64,000 nt of DNA, taken from positions 23,141,630-23,205,629 of the forward strand of contig CM061069.1 in assembly GCA_030762895.1 (NCBI GenBank), read 5' to 3'. The notes beneath the pieces are model-generated. The model saw nothing but the letters and a program-made list of their open reading frames with translations, did no database searches and was not told the origin of the DNA. The position numbers and the translations under genes are program-made. Position 1 is the first letter of the stretch. The number at the start of each line of letters is the position of its first letter. Of the stretch, positions 33,001 through 45,463 are shown piece by piece. The DNA comes from Sophora flavescens. Taxonomy: Eukaryota; Streptophyta; Magnoliopsida; Fabales; Fabaceae.

Positions 33001-34531
33001 GTGAAAGAGTTAGAGTTGATCGAGAAGTTCCACGATCTCGATTTAATGATGGAGATGAGCCCTAAGAGAATCAGTGTGGGAATGATTAAGATCTCAAGTG
33101 GATTGATGGAAGAAATCAAAGAACAACAAACTATCGATATGTACCTTCAAGATAAGAAAAAGCTTATGGAACAAGGAAAAATCACAAAGTTTAGTGTGGG
33201 GCCAGATAACATCCTAAGGTGCAAAGGACGAATCTACGTACCTGATAATCCTGAGATGAGGGAGATGATTCTCGAAGAATCACATAAGAGCAAACTGAGT
33301 ATTCATCCTGGATCAACCAAGATGTACCAAAATCTAAGACAAAGATTTTGGTGGCCAGGCATGAAAAAACAAGTGGCAGAGTATGTGGCATCCTGTCTGA
33401 CCTGTCAGAAGGCAAAAGTGGAACATCAACGACCCGGTGGAATGTTACAATCCCTGGATGTACCTGAGTGGAAGTGGGATAGTATATCCATGGACTTTGT
33501 GGTAGGATTACCAAGGACTTCCAAAGGTTTTGACTCGATTTGGGTGGTTGTTAACAGGTTAACAAAATCGGCACACTTTTTACCTGTTAAAGTCATTTAT
33601 ACTGTGGAAAAGTTAACCGAGGTGTACATTAGGGAAGTGATCAGAGTTCACGGAGTACCCTCTAGTATTGTCTTGGATCGAGATCCGAAGTTCACATCGC
33701 GTTTTTAGGGAAGTTTAAAGAAAGCCCTGGGAACCAAGTTGAGGTTAAGTTTTGCATATCATCCACAAATCGATGGATAAACGGAAAGAACAATACAAAC
33801 GTTAGAAGACTTGTTGAGAGCGTGTGTCCTAGATGATCGAGGAAGTTGAGATGACCTTTTGCCACTCATTCAGTTCACGTACAACAACAGTTTTCATTTG
33901 AGCATAGGAATGGCACCCTATGAGGCTCTGTACGGAAGAAAATTTCAAACGCATTTGTGTTGGTATCAGGATGAAGAAAGCGTAACCTTAGGACCTAAAG
34001 TTGTGCAACAAACGACGGAAAAGGTGAGACAAATTCGTGAAAGGATGAAGGCTTCACAGAGCAGACAGAAAAGTTATGCAGATCGGAGAAGATGACCTCT
34101 CGAATTTCAGGAAGGCGAACATGTATTTGAGAGTAACACCCACAACCAGAGTAGGTAGGGTTATAAAGTCCAGAAAGCTCACTCCTAAATTTATTGGGCC
34201 ATATCAGATTCTTCGTCGTATCGATCCAGTAGCCTATCAAATCTCTTTACCACCTTTTCTTTCAAATATCCACGATGTCTTTCATGTCTCACAACTCAGA
34301 AAGTACGTCCCCGACCCATCCCATGTAATTGAACCGGATATAGTACAGTTAAAAGAAAACCTATCTTATGAGACCTCGCCTGTACGGATCGAGGATAGAA
34401 GGATTAAGCAACTCAGGGGAAAACAAGTTCCATTAGTAAAAGTTGTTTGGGACGAGACAACTGGGGAAGCAACTAGGGAAGTAGAAGATAAGATGAGATT
34501 ACAGTATCCTGATTTATTTTCAGATACGTAA
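30056..34531 (+). pseudogene. Chromovirus gag-pol polyprotein, degenerate
   Basis: Order on the plus strand: Arg/Gly-rich gag start (about 30062); gag core (30359-30829); degraded zinc knuckles (KCYKCGDQNLLADVCP at about 30979, then a second at 31037); protease (DSGATNSF, about 31235); RT (31800-32600, with catalytic FIDDIL at about 32200); RNase H (YCDAS at 32638 to the DALSR region near 32965); integrase (zinc finger HPGSTKMY...CLTC, then the core); and a chromodomain-like tail (34200-34531, VRIEDRRIKQLRGK). At least twelve in-frame stops and two frameshifts (about 30830-30900 and 34120-34128) destroy it. Most stops sit where related proteins have Gln, Trp or Arg. Confidence 0.93.
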
Positions 34532-34550
34532 TTTCGAGGACGAAATTTGT

Positions 34551-34566
34551 TTTTAGTAGGGTAGTA
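34551..34566 (+). other. Polypurine-tract region of the Gypsy element
   Basis: A purine-rich segment around GTAGGGTAGTAA just before the 3' LTR. The preceding TTTCGAGGACGAAATT is the usual conserved context in this group. Confidence 0.7.
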
Positions 34567-36817
34567 ATGTAACGCCCCGATTTTTGTTTGTCTGTTAATC
34601 TGTGATTATGTGAATAATTAAGTGTTTAATTATTATAAATTATGAAGAATTATTTTGATAGACCAAATTTCATTATTATAATTTATTGTGCAGTTGAACT
34701 TTCTGGCAGAAAAATTTCAGACGTTTCTAGTCTGAGTTTTTCACTGTCTGTAAAACTCTACTGACCCGAAAAATAATTTTCTTTACGCAAAATAAAATTT
34801 TAATTTCTATAAATCAATTTTAATTAATTTCATGATTTTTGAATTTATTTCTTTTAATATAAAAAAAATTTCGGGGGAAAATTGATGAAATAAAATACAA
34901 TCGGTTTTTACAGTTAAGAGATAAATGGAACCGGGACGAGCAAAATTTATCTAAAATAAATTTTGTGCAGTTGGATGTGATATTGAATAGTGTAGCCTTC
35001 AAATCACACCATCATTATTTTTCATATAATGATTTCATCTATTTTTACAAGAAATCCATCATTTTCTCCAAATGTACAATTTTGCTCTAACAATGAGGAT
35101 TTTTATCAAACAAAATTGATGCAGATTTTTCAGATTTGATGTGAATAGTGACTTTGATGGATTGAAATGAATAGTTCTTGTCATTAAAGGCATCATCATT
35201 TTCTTTAATTTTGCAAGAAAAACCTTATTTAATTATTATTGTTTTTGTTTTAAATTTAAAGAAAGAAAAATTTGAAAAATATCTCCTCCCACTAAGAGCA
35301 CCAGCTACCCCCCCTGTTCTAAATACCCCTTACCACCACTTTTATTCACTTTTTCCATTTTCTCTAAATTCTCTCAGAAATTCCAAGTTACTATTCATCA
35401 TCTTCAACCTCTAGATTTTCTTTAAAAACTTGAAGGCCAAGGAGCTATCTCATCTTCATCATCATCTAGAGGGTATAAACTCTCTACTCTTACTCTTTTC
35501 TTTCTTAAGAACATAGAAATTCATACATGCATGATTTTTCTTTAACTTTATGTTCATGTTCTAAACTTAAAGAAAATTCTTTTTTTTAACAAGAGATGAA
35601 TTTTTTAACTCATCATCATCTTTACTTTCATCTTTATGGATTGCATGTGATGAAGAAAATCTTTTAAGCCTAGTTTTATCAACATGAATGTTAGTGATTT
35701 CTATTTCAAATTAATTTTCTATCAATGCATGTTCATTAAACCAATTTATTTCAACTCATTATCATCCTTACTCTCAATTTCTAAACTTGCATGTAACTAT
35801 AACATTCTTCAAAGCCATTTTTAAGGGTATGGCTGAAACCCTATAAGGAGAAAAAGTGGAGTTTTTGTTGTATTTTCAACTTGCATGTCCTTAAAACCTA
35901 ATTGCATGTGAGTTTTAGGTTTATGAGTTTCATAAAAATTAAGTTTTCCTCCTATTTGAGTTGATTAGGACTGAAACCCTTATTGTTTGGGTTAAAAAGA
36001 CTCAACTTTGATTTTCAAGAAACTATGTGGTTTTGATCCCCATGTTTTCAACATGCATGTAATACTAAATGTGAAAGTAGTTGTTCTTGAGTTTTTGAGA
36101 ATGAAAAAGTATTTTAAACATTTTATTGATTTCTTCAATTTTGATGAAAAGTTGGAGAAATTTTGAGTCATAGTGGTTTTAATAAAAATACTTACAATTA
36201 GCTTTATTTTGATGCATACATGTGTTGATAAATGTTGAAAAATTTGAATTCTAGCCTATGATTTTGAGTAGGCCGAATGTAATGTTTTTGAGGATAAGAA
36301 AGTGTTGTTTCAAAAATTTTAGAAAGTTCATGTGTAGAAAACTATCATTTTGGTGACATGCATGCAAGTGCAAAGTTAGAAAATCAAGTTCCTAACATTT
36401 TATTTTCATGGAGGCCGAAACTCTATTGGAAGAGTTAAGGAGGCCTTATTCAATTTTGTTTAGGAGGATGTTTGCTTAAAACATCATTTCATTTACATGC
36501 ATGTAGTTAGAAAATTAGAAATCAAAAATTTTACACACTTTTATGTGTAGGCCGAAAATCACTTTTAAAATGAAGTTAGGAGATTAAAAATTGTTTCTAA
36601 GTTTTAAACCTTTATTTTATCTCTATGATGTTTAATGATTTTAAATCCAAAAAGCTTGTGAAAATCTAGAATTTTTACATTTATTAACATGTTACAACCG
36701 AAACATGCATAAAAGTTATGAAGTAATTTTTATCAAATTTTAACTTGTAAACTTAATCTTGCTTAGATCCGAATCCGCGATTTTGAAATCAAGTTCGTTT
36801 TCCTTGAACACGAAAGG

Positions 36818-38039
36818 TGATCAGCCTCTGGCTCATCTAGTTTTATGGCTAGTATGACCGTGGTTTTGTGCTAATTATATCTCATTTTTGCCCAAATTAG
36901 ACTTGATTGTCTTTAAGCATCATTCGGAGTCGTTTAAGTATTTTTAGGTTAATTTAGCTTATTTAGAGTCAAATAAAGTACTTACTGTTAATCCTTGTTT
37001 TCAGGTTAATAAAGTGAAGCAGTTTTGGATTCTTCGCCCCGCGAGAGGCTGCTCGCCTCGCGAGCCTGAAGGCTGACTGTTCCAGAAATTGCAAACCTTT
37101 CTGTGTCGCCTCGCGAACCAATTCTTCGCCTCGCAAGCCTGGAAGACCAGAAGCCATCACGGTTAGCCCCTGATGCTCATCACGTGCATAAAAATAAGAC
37201 TCTCCCATTCCTCGCCTCGCGAATGATCAACTCGCCTCGCGAGAAAGCGAAACACTGAAGATTGTTCATATTATTCGCCTCGCGAAGGTATGCTCGCCTC
37301 GCGAGCTAGCGGAATCCAGAAGCTGTATTTAAGTCTTTTAGGCAGAACGAAGGATCTTAGTTTATCTTCTCTTTTTTCTTTTCTTTTCACAGTTGCGGCT
37401 GCAACAGTAGGTTTAGCATTTTTGTGTTTCTTTTGTAATGGAGAACTAGTCTCCTTTGATTAATCTACTGCGATTGGTTTCCATTGACGCTTGAGGTTTT
37501 GTAATTCCTGAACTTTATGCTATTCTCTTTCAATACTTGTTTTATATGTTCTGTTTTCTTAATTCAGAATCGTATAGAATAGGTGTTGATTTATTTCGAT
37601 GATTGTGTGTTCCTATACTTAATCGCGTTTGCTTAATTCGCGTGTGTTCGTTCATGTTCGCTTAGTTCATGAGTGCTTCACCCCGTTTGCATAATTCGGG
37701 AATAGGAACATATGTCTCGTAGCGTTGATTTCGCTTGTTAATTGATGTTACAATCGAAAAGGGTTTAGAATCTGCTTAGGGCATGGGATTATATAAATTG
37801 ACGATAGTGGGAACCCGAGAACAGTAGGTTAATCGCTTAGTTTATTTGGTAATTGTTTAGTTACATTGTCTTTATGCTTTGTTTTCTTTATTCAATTCCA
37901 ATTCCAAAACCCCCCAAAAACTGACTTTTCTGATAATAGCAACCCAAGAGTCCTTGTGAGACGATATCCGAGTTGTCGCTCCCTAAACTACATTTTTACA
38001 AACCGCTCGCTTTTTGGCGCGTACGCGACAGCGCGTTCA
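36818..38039 (+). repeat. 5' LTR of the TAT-like element
   Basis: 1222 bp. 37030-37310 holds eight near-palindromic copies of TTCGCCTCGCGAA or CTCGCCTCGCGAG. It ends GCGCGTTCA. Confidence 0.9.
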
Positions 38040-38044
38040 AAAAT

Positions 38045-38062
38045 TGGCGCCGTTGTCGGGGA
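38045..38062 (+). other. Primer-binding site of the TAT-like element
   Basis: TGGCGCCGTTGTCGGGGA, complementary-type match to the tRNA-Arg/Ogre class of PBS, five bases past the LTR end. Confidence 0.85.
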
Positions 38063-38157
38063 CTCTTGTTGTTATTAACAGAAAATTAAATTAAAAAAAA
38101 TCTCTTTGCTGAATTAGTTTTGGCTGCTTTGTCTGGTTGTGAATCTTAGTACTTCCC

Positions 38158-39558
38158 ATGGATAATTACATGTATGGTTATATGCCTAATGTTGATTATA
38201 AGCCACCACCATGCATATATTATCCTAACTTTGCTGGAAGTTATGAGTTTAGCAGTGGTTTTGACATGATTGGAGTGAATGAGGAGAAACCTTTCTATCA
38301 TAGCCAACATGGAGGATAGGGCATCTTGGATGAGATAGCATCTTTGGTGAATCAAACGACACGCGAGCTACAATATTAGCCTGACCTCACAATATGCCAA
38401 CTTAGTCTGGAAGAAATGGTACAACAAATGGCAGAGAACAATCAACGGATGGCAGAACAAAATCTTGAATTCCAACAGAGGATGGAAGCAAGTCGTCAGG
38501 ATTTTGCCACTCAAAATGCTCTCATCGTTTCCTCCTTAGCTACATTGCAAACTCCACATTCCCTTGAAGAACATACAGATTCACAAGTAGTTGTTCTTGG
38601 CAATACTTCCTCTAAGGATAATTTTGATAATGATGTCACGAATACTTCTATTGATGAACTGTGTGTTGAATCTCCAGATATTCACACCTCCCCTGATTCT
38701 ATCTATTATACTTCATGTGCTGATTGTACTGACACTGCTTCGTGTGTAGCATATTTTGAAAGGTATGAAGAGTAAAACGTCCATATGGAACAGGAGACAT
38801 ATGAGGTTGAGGGCCCTGTTCGGCCAGGAAACATAGAAAATGAGGATCAGGAGGACCTCTGCTTCACCATGCTTGAGGATAATGAAGAACCTTTGGAATT
38901 AGATGCATGTGTTGAAAGTGATGGGGTGGATGAACTGTGTGCTGAATTTCCAGACATTCTAGCCTTTACTGATTCAGTTTATTGTACCATATGTATTGAC
39001 TGTACTAACAATAACCTTTGTGTGGTGTGTGCTGAGATTTCTGCAGGTTTAGCAGGTGATGGAGTTGTTAGCGCAGTGAATGAAGAACGTGCAGAAGCTG
39101 AAGCAAAACCAGTAACCCTCTCTACCTGTTTGCCACCTCCCACTGTGGAGCCACCAGTGATGGAGTTCAAGCCTCTGGATTTTGCACCATGGCCAGTCCA
39201 AGTGGTTGAACCCCACTTTTATTGGGAGGACTTTGTTGAGAAAGGGATCAACCTTGACCCAAGAGGGAGTGAGAAGTCCGCAGCGCTTGGCGAGGTCACC
39301 ATAACTGTCAAGCACTCACCTCCATATCAAGGCTGCAAGTTAGGGGACCATGGAACAAGCTTCAGTCCCTTGTCTATCACGTGGGCTTTATGCTTCATGC
39401 CATGGGATCCGGGAGGATCATATCGTACCTTGAGCATTCCTTGGCCGCTGTATCACAGACAGTGGGATCCTGGTGGAACCGCTTCCATGAGTTTCTCTAA
39501 ACCTTTTCTTTTTAATTATTCTTGCTTTATTTTTGTTTTGTTTTCTTTTAGCTCCTGA
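38158..39558 (+). pseudogene. Unrecognised ORF of the TAT-like element, three in-frame stops
   Basis: One frame of 466 codons from the ATG at 38158 is broken at 38317 (TAG), 38377 (TAG) and 38773 (TAA). The N-terminus (MDNYMYGYMPNVDYKPPP) is Tyr/Pro-rich, as in some retroelement gag-like proteins. Codons 87-125 form a Gln/Glu/Met-rich probable coiled coil (MAENNQRMAEQNLEFQQRME). A cysteine-rich unit then occurs twice: DELCVESPDIHTSPDSIYY with CADCT, and DELCAEFPDILAFTDSVYC with CIDCT. The C-terminal part has two WDPGG motifs. No protease, RT or integrase motif is seen. The likely role is gag-like or family-specific; the function is unknown. Confidence 0.6.
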
Positions 39559-40938
39559 ATAATTTGAGAAGATCAGGAGTATGTGTGTTGAGTCTTTGGT
39601 CGGTGAGCTTGATTGATTTTGATTGATTTGGCACAGATTATTGCATGATTTATGTGATGATTCCCCCTAGGTTGAAAAAAAATTTTGTTTTTGAAAAGTG
39701 ATCCCCACTTGAAAAATTGAAAACTGAACTTTGAGATATTTTGTTGTGATGGCATGATTTATGATAAGTTTGGGGTGATGGGAAGCACACACTAGGGATA
39801 GAATCTCGTTCAAACAATTTGCATGAATGTCCAGGTGAGGATTTGAGCCTCCAACATGTTTTTAACTGTGAGAATCACTTTTGAGCTGCACTTTCCCGAA
39901 TTTGCTTAAACCTCTTTATGGTTTGCATGTTTATGTGTTTGCATCAAATGATTTAGGCATTTTCTTTGTAAATAACCACTTGGCCTAAATTGAACCCAGT
40001 CCCTAATGCATGTTTCCTAGTTAGCCCCTTTGAGCCTAATTAGCCTGTTAATTCTTGTTGACCTTATGTTTTGAGCCTAGAATATGGAAAAACCATGTTA
40101 ACCCAATCTTAGGATTAGGAGAGCATGGAAGCTTAGCAAGAGAATGGTTGCAAGAAACTAAGTTTGGGATGGCTACAAGGATATGATGTGTTGTTTGGGA
40201 TTGAGAAAAAGAAAAAAAAATAATAAAAAGGTTGGAGCCAAAGGCAAAAGGAAAAGAAAAAATAAAAGAAAAAGAAAAAAAAAGAAGAAAAAGAAAAATA
40301 AATAAAAAGTGCAAAAATGTCAAAAATGGTATAAGAAGGAAGAGGCTGTAGTCACCCAAAGCATAAAGAAAAATGAAAAAAGGAATTTGAGTGGAAATTC
40401 AAAAGTGTATCAAAATGTTCATGCTCTCTTAGTTCCTAGGGACTTCAGCCCAGTACCTTTGTATATCCTACCCTTAGCCAGGCCCCATTACAACCTTAAA
40501 AGACCTTTTGATGTTGCATGCATGTTTCCGTGGGAACCATTTTGAGATGAAAATCACATTTATGGGAAGTGCTCTTAAAAGTGAAATTGAGTGAAATGTT
40601 GTTAGCCTGACAAAAACTGAGCGATTTAGTGAAACACTAAATGCCCTTGTGAGGAAGGCGATTGTTTGAATTTGGTGATCTCCCTCTTGTGTGTAACTTA
40701 GATCCTTTGCTTAGATTAATGATTGTTTGAATGATGAAATTCTCAATTGTTTAGAGTGAATGCATGTGGGGATTGTTTGTTTGAAAGGGGGGAACATTGA
40801 AGAAAATTGTTTTGATGAAATTGCTTGAAATTTGTGCAAAGTTGATTAAACCATTAAAGCTTGCCATGTCTTGAGTCTTTTAAAGTTTTTGAGTTTTAGT
40901 TTGCTTGGGGACAAGCAAAGTTTAAGTTTGGGGTATTT
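39559..40938 (+). other. 3' untranslated region of the TAT-like element
   Basis: There is no ORF of interest. 40205-40325 is an A/G-rich stretch (aaaagaaaaa type). The end 40900-40938 (CTTGGGGACAAGCAAAG, then AAGTTTGGGGTATTT) is the conserved 3' polypurine context of TAT/Athila elements. Confidence 0.75.
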
Positions 40939-41492
40939 TGATGAGCCTCTGGCTCATCTAGTTTTATGGCTAGTATGACCGGGGTTTTGTGCTAATTATA
41001 TCTCATTTTCGCCCAAATTAGACTTGATTGTCTTTAAGCATCATTCTGAGTCATTTAAGTATTTTTAGGTTAATTTAGCTGATTTAGAGTCGAATAAAGT
41101 ACTTACTGTTAATCCTTGTTTTCAGGTTAATAAAGTGAAGCAGTTTTGGATTCTTCGCCCCGCGAGAGGCTGCTCGCCTCGCGAGCCTGAAGGCTGACTG
41201 TTCCAGAAATTGCAAACCTTTCTGTGTCGCCTCGCGAACCAATTCTTCGCCTCGCGAGCCTGGAAGACCAGAAGCCATCACGGTTAGCCCCTGATGCTCA
41301 TCACGTGCATAAAAATAAGACTCTTCCATTCCTCGCCTCGCGAATTATCAGCTCGCCTCGCGAGAAAGCCAAACACTGAAGACTGTTCATATTATTCGCC
41401 TCGCGAAGGTATGCTCGCCTCGCGAGCTAGCAGAATCCAGAAGCTGTATTTAAGTCTTTTAGGCAGAACGAAGGATCTTAGTTTATCTTCTC

Positions 41493-44400
41493 TGTGACAC
41501 CCTAAACTCGGGTCATCACATGGTTACCCGTTTGCGGAAATAAAACTTAATTTGCTGATTACTTTCGGAAAATAATGTTTTCTCAACGTTCATCTTTTCA
41601 AAATATGGTGATAAATTTTTTTTTAACCTAATAACAATAACAACTTAATCAAATCACACTAAACAACACAATGTATATAAATCTTACAACTATACTGCCT
41701 CATATATTTTCATACCTAAATCAACATCAGTTTTATCTTCAAAACATAATAGGACCTAAGCTGGTCGTAACTAACAGACACTACCGCCAACTGGAGCAGC
41801 ACAGCACACTTCCAACTAGACAGCCTTCTTCTTCGTGTAGGGATCATACCCCTTGTACGTCTCTGAGATGTGTTGTAAGGGTGAGACACCAATATACGGA
41901 TTTATTTCCATAACTAAATGCGCAACACAAAAGAAGGCATATACACATATACATATTTATAACAACCTACTCATTCATATTATATCACATCGTTTATCAA
42001 TGGGTTTCACATCCCAAACATCAACGTTGAAAAACTATGCATGAACACTTCAAAACATCATCTAACATTCATACCTAATCTCATGAGATATCTCCAACCT
42101 CGTGGTGAGTTGATCAGACTCGATAGTTACAGGCACACAGCCACAGACACGCGATCCACGTACACGCAACCCACAACCCATCACACACTGTCCAACATCG
42201 TGGCACAGGTGTCACAACGTAGATGGGGCCTCATTGTCCACCAGGCACATTAAGAACATATTTATGATCTACCATGACGCCGCATGGTAATCACTCGTTT
42301 GATCATGGCACGTCTGCCAAATGCATGCAATAAAAACCTTTTGTTCTCAACACTTTTCTTTGTGCTATATCTTTATTTGTCAAAGCTCTCAAAAGCTTTC
42401 GACCCATCATCGTTTTTAAACATCAAAGCTCTCAAAAGCTTTCAACTTATCATCGTTTTTAAACATCAAAGCTCTCAAAAGCTTTCAACTTATCATCGTT
42501 TTCAACATCGAATGCTCTCAAAAGCATCATCGTTTTCAACTTCGAATGCTCTCAAAAGCATCATCGTTTTCAACATCTTTACAACTTTTATTAACAACAC
42601 AGGACCTCAAAGTCCGAGTGCTCAATCACGAAGCCTTTAGACCGTTGCAATCAGTCTTAGGTTCGTGGTAATAGAAAACATCTCAAAACGTTTTAACTTA
42701 TTTACATAGATACCCAGTCTACAACACAACGAACCTTAATACCCCGACGTCTCGGTTATTAAGTTCCATAACATCGTTTTACATCGTTTTTGTCTGTGTA
42801 AAACAAATCCAAAATAAGACAACGTCATAAGAACACTAGCACCCCGACATCTCGGTTACTAAGTTCTATATCGTTGCTAAGTAAAACTCATTTACAGAAA
42901 ATCATTTCTACTTGAAAACTCTTTTACTGAAACTTCAGCTTTAAAAATTAAATCAATTCCGATTAAACCTCTTCTCAAACAAGTACTGCTATTTTTAAAC
43001 TTTCACCGTAAATAATTTCAAAACTTGCCATCGTTAATCATTTTCCAAGAAAATATTTTTAAAGTCAAACTTTGACTTTTTATTTTATATATATATATAT
43101 TTTTTATTATAAAGTATTTTTGAATATTAATTTCACAAAATAACTTTTTATAATATTTTGGAATTTCTTCCATAAAAATTAGCAGTACTAAAAAAATTTC
43201 ACGGTTACGCTCTCACCGTGACTCATAAATTTCTTTTACACTGATAAATTATTAAAATAATAATAATTCTCAAAAACTCATTATTTTTCCAAAATAATAT
43301 TTTCCACCAATATTATATTCCAACATTTCCCATAAAACGTTGAATATAATTTTCACAACTTATTAAATCTTTTATCTTATTAATCGGTTGTGCACTGACC
43401 ACTGTCAGGCCTCTCAAACAACATTCAACATTCATCGTTCAACAACATCATCATAATTATATCACCAGGCAGATCATGCATCATAGCAACATAATATACT
43501 ACTGCAGATAATTAAATAAATTAAAAGCAGAAAAATCACTGATACATAGATAAACAACACAACGTACGCCACATAAACAAATAACCACAACCACATATAA
43601 ATCATATAAATCACACTACACACAAATAGTTATAGAGAAAAATCCCTCAGGTAAGCTCCCCTTACCTGTTGAAGACTCGAACTAAGGGTTTCAAATAATC
43701 TCCCGATTTGATCCGGTTTTCTCCTTCGGCTTTAGGTCAAACCAACCCGATCGATTCCTTCATAACGAATTGCAACCAAAATAAATCAAAATCAAACAAC
43801 AACACACTTAAATCAATGGGGGTAGGGTTCGGCTTCACCCAATTTTCTAGGTTAGGAAAGTTAAAATTTGATTAACTTAGGGATTAATGATCCATAAGTT
43901 ACTTAAGCATGATTAATCACTTTAACCATGATTATGAACTAAGAATCATGAACTAAACCCATCTAGTTCCAAGAACTAGGGTTTCGGCCAAGGGCTGAGT
44001 TTGGAGTTAGAAATCTCTAAAATTTCTAAACTCTTGGATTTAATCAACATACAAAGCCTAGAGTTAGATTCAAAGATTACAACAACTTTTGAATCACAAA
44101 ATCATTAAGTGATCATACCTAGGGTTTCGGTTTTTGAAGAAACAAATAGGCTTAAGTTTGATTTTTGATCTTCTATATACTTGAATACAAGAACTATCAA
44201 AATATAATCATGAATCAAGACATGAAATTGAAACAAAACCTAAGAACACAAAGTTAACCTAGGATCGGCCGGGTCCAGATTTTAAGGAAAGAAATTTATC
44301 ATGATCTTGTGCTTCTAGATGATGAAAATAGAGATGATTATAAGATCATATCAATTGGTTTCATGTCAAAAGGATTTTTCTAGAATTAGTTATGAATTTT

Positions 44401-45463
44401 TGAATCTAGTTCCATGAACTTTGAACAAATGAAGAACATATGAATCTTAGCCATGAATCTACAAAAGTTGTGAAGAGAAATGATTTAAATGACAAGAGAA
44501 TAAGTTATTACCTCTTGATGATCCAAGAAAACAAAGTTTGGATGATGTTCTTCAAGGTTTTCTTATGGTGTTCTTAAGAAACTTAAGGGAGAAGATGAAC
44601 ATAGTTAGGGTTTAGAACAGTTTTAGTATTTTGGGTGGATCTCTCAACATACTTGTCCGTTTTGGATGATCTTTATGTCGTTGGAAATAATAGAGAAATA
44701 TGAACAACTTTCATGTTTAAAGTTTTTCGATATTCAAAATATAAACTGGTCAGAATTGCTATGCCAAATCGGACGAATTATGAACTCTTTGGAGAAAAGA
44801 ACATGAAAATGGAAGAAAATGGCTTAATGAAGAAGACGACCTATTTAAATGAAGAAGAAACCAAACTTAATGAAGAAGACATTGGAGCCGTGGGTTTTGG
44901 GCAAGGGTTGGTCAACTTTTTCCAATGGCATTTGTTTGAAATTGTCATAAAAAGACAAGGGCAATTTGGTCATTTCATAGGAAAAATTAACTTTGTCATA
45001 AACGTGCCATTATGATACGGATAAACTCGTCATAAATGCTCGTCAAGTCGGTCAATCCAACATCTCTGCTACGTTGCCGACTCCTCGATTCATCTGGCGC
45101 AAGCTTTTCCTAGAGATATCTCGACTTATACGCCCGCAACAAATATAATATTTTAATTTTTTTTACCAAAATTTTCAAAACTTCCAGTATCGTAGTAAAT
45201 ACGATAAAAATATTTTTCATCTCGTTCACGACTCAAAATTAGGTCTTCTGAGCAGTAAACTTTTACTGTCAGTGAAAACACAGAAAACAGCAGACCGGCT
45301 TCCATCTGAGTTTTCAACCAAAAACTTCCCCGTAGCCTTATAAAAATAAGTATAACAAGGAAATGACCTTGGTTTATCCAAAATCATTTTCTAAGTCTCG
45401 GAAAAAAAAATATTTATATATTTATTACCGATATTACGAAGCAGCGAAAATCGGGGTGTTACA
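41493..45463 (-). repeat. LTR of family B element (3' LTR in its own orientation)
   Basis: 3971 bp and only a few substitutions per several hundred bases from 49291-53305. It has shared blocks on the minus strand: CAGGTAAGGGGAGCTTACCT (43670-43649), CCGAGACGTCGGGG (about 42759 and again about 42854) and GGTGTCTCACCCTTAC (about 41893). A tandem repeat of about 42 bp lies at 42377-42500. Confidence 0.9.
42377..42580. repeat. Tandem repeat 'caaagctctcaaaagctttc' in LTR
   Basis: Three units of about 42 bp, then two shorter related units. The partner LTR (50185-50430) has four full units, so one was gained or lost since insertion. Confidence 0.88.

Noticed and set aside
40048..40359. Minus-strand frame rich in Phe/Leu
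   Set aside because: It is the translation of an A/G-rich tract in the 3' region of the TAT-like element, and low complexity explains the open frame.
42377..42580. CRISPR-like array
   Set aside because: The units are contiguous tandem repeats without distinct spacers, in a plant LTR.
44713..45015. 100-codon frame in family B LTR, repeated at 52604-52858
   Set aside because: The two LTRs are almost identical, so shared openness is not evidence of selection. It has no recognisable domain or start context.
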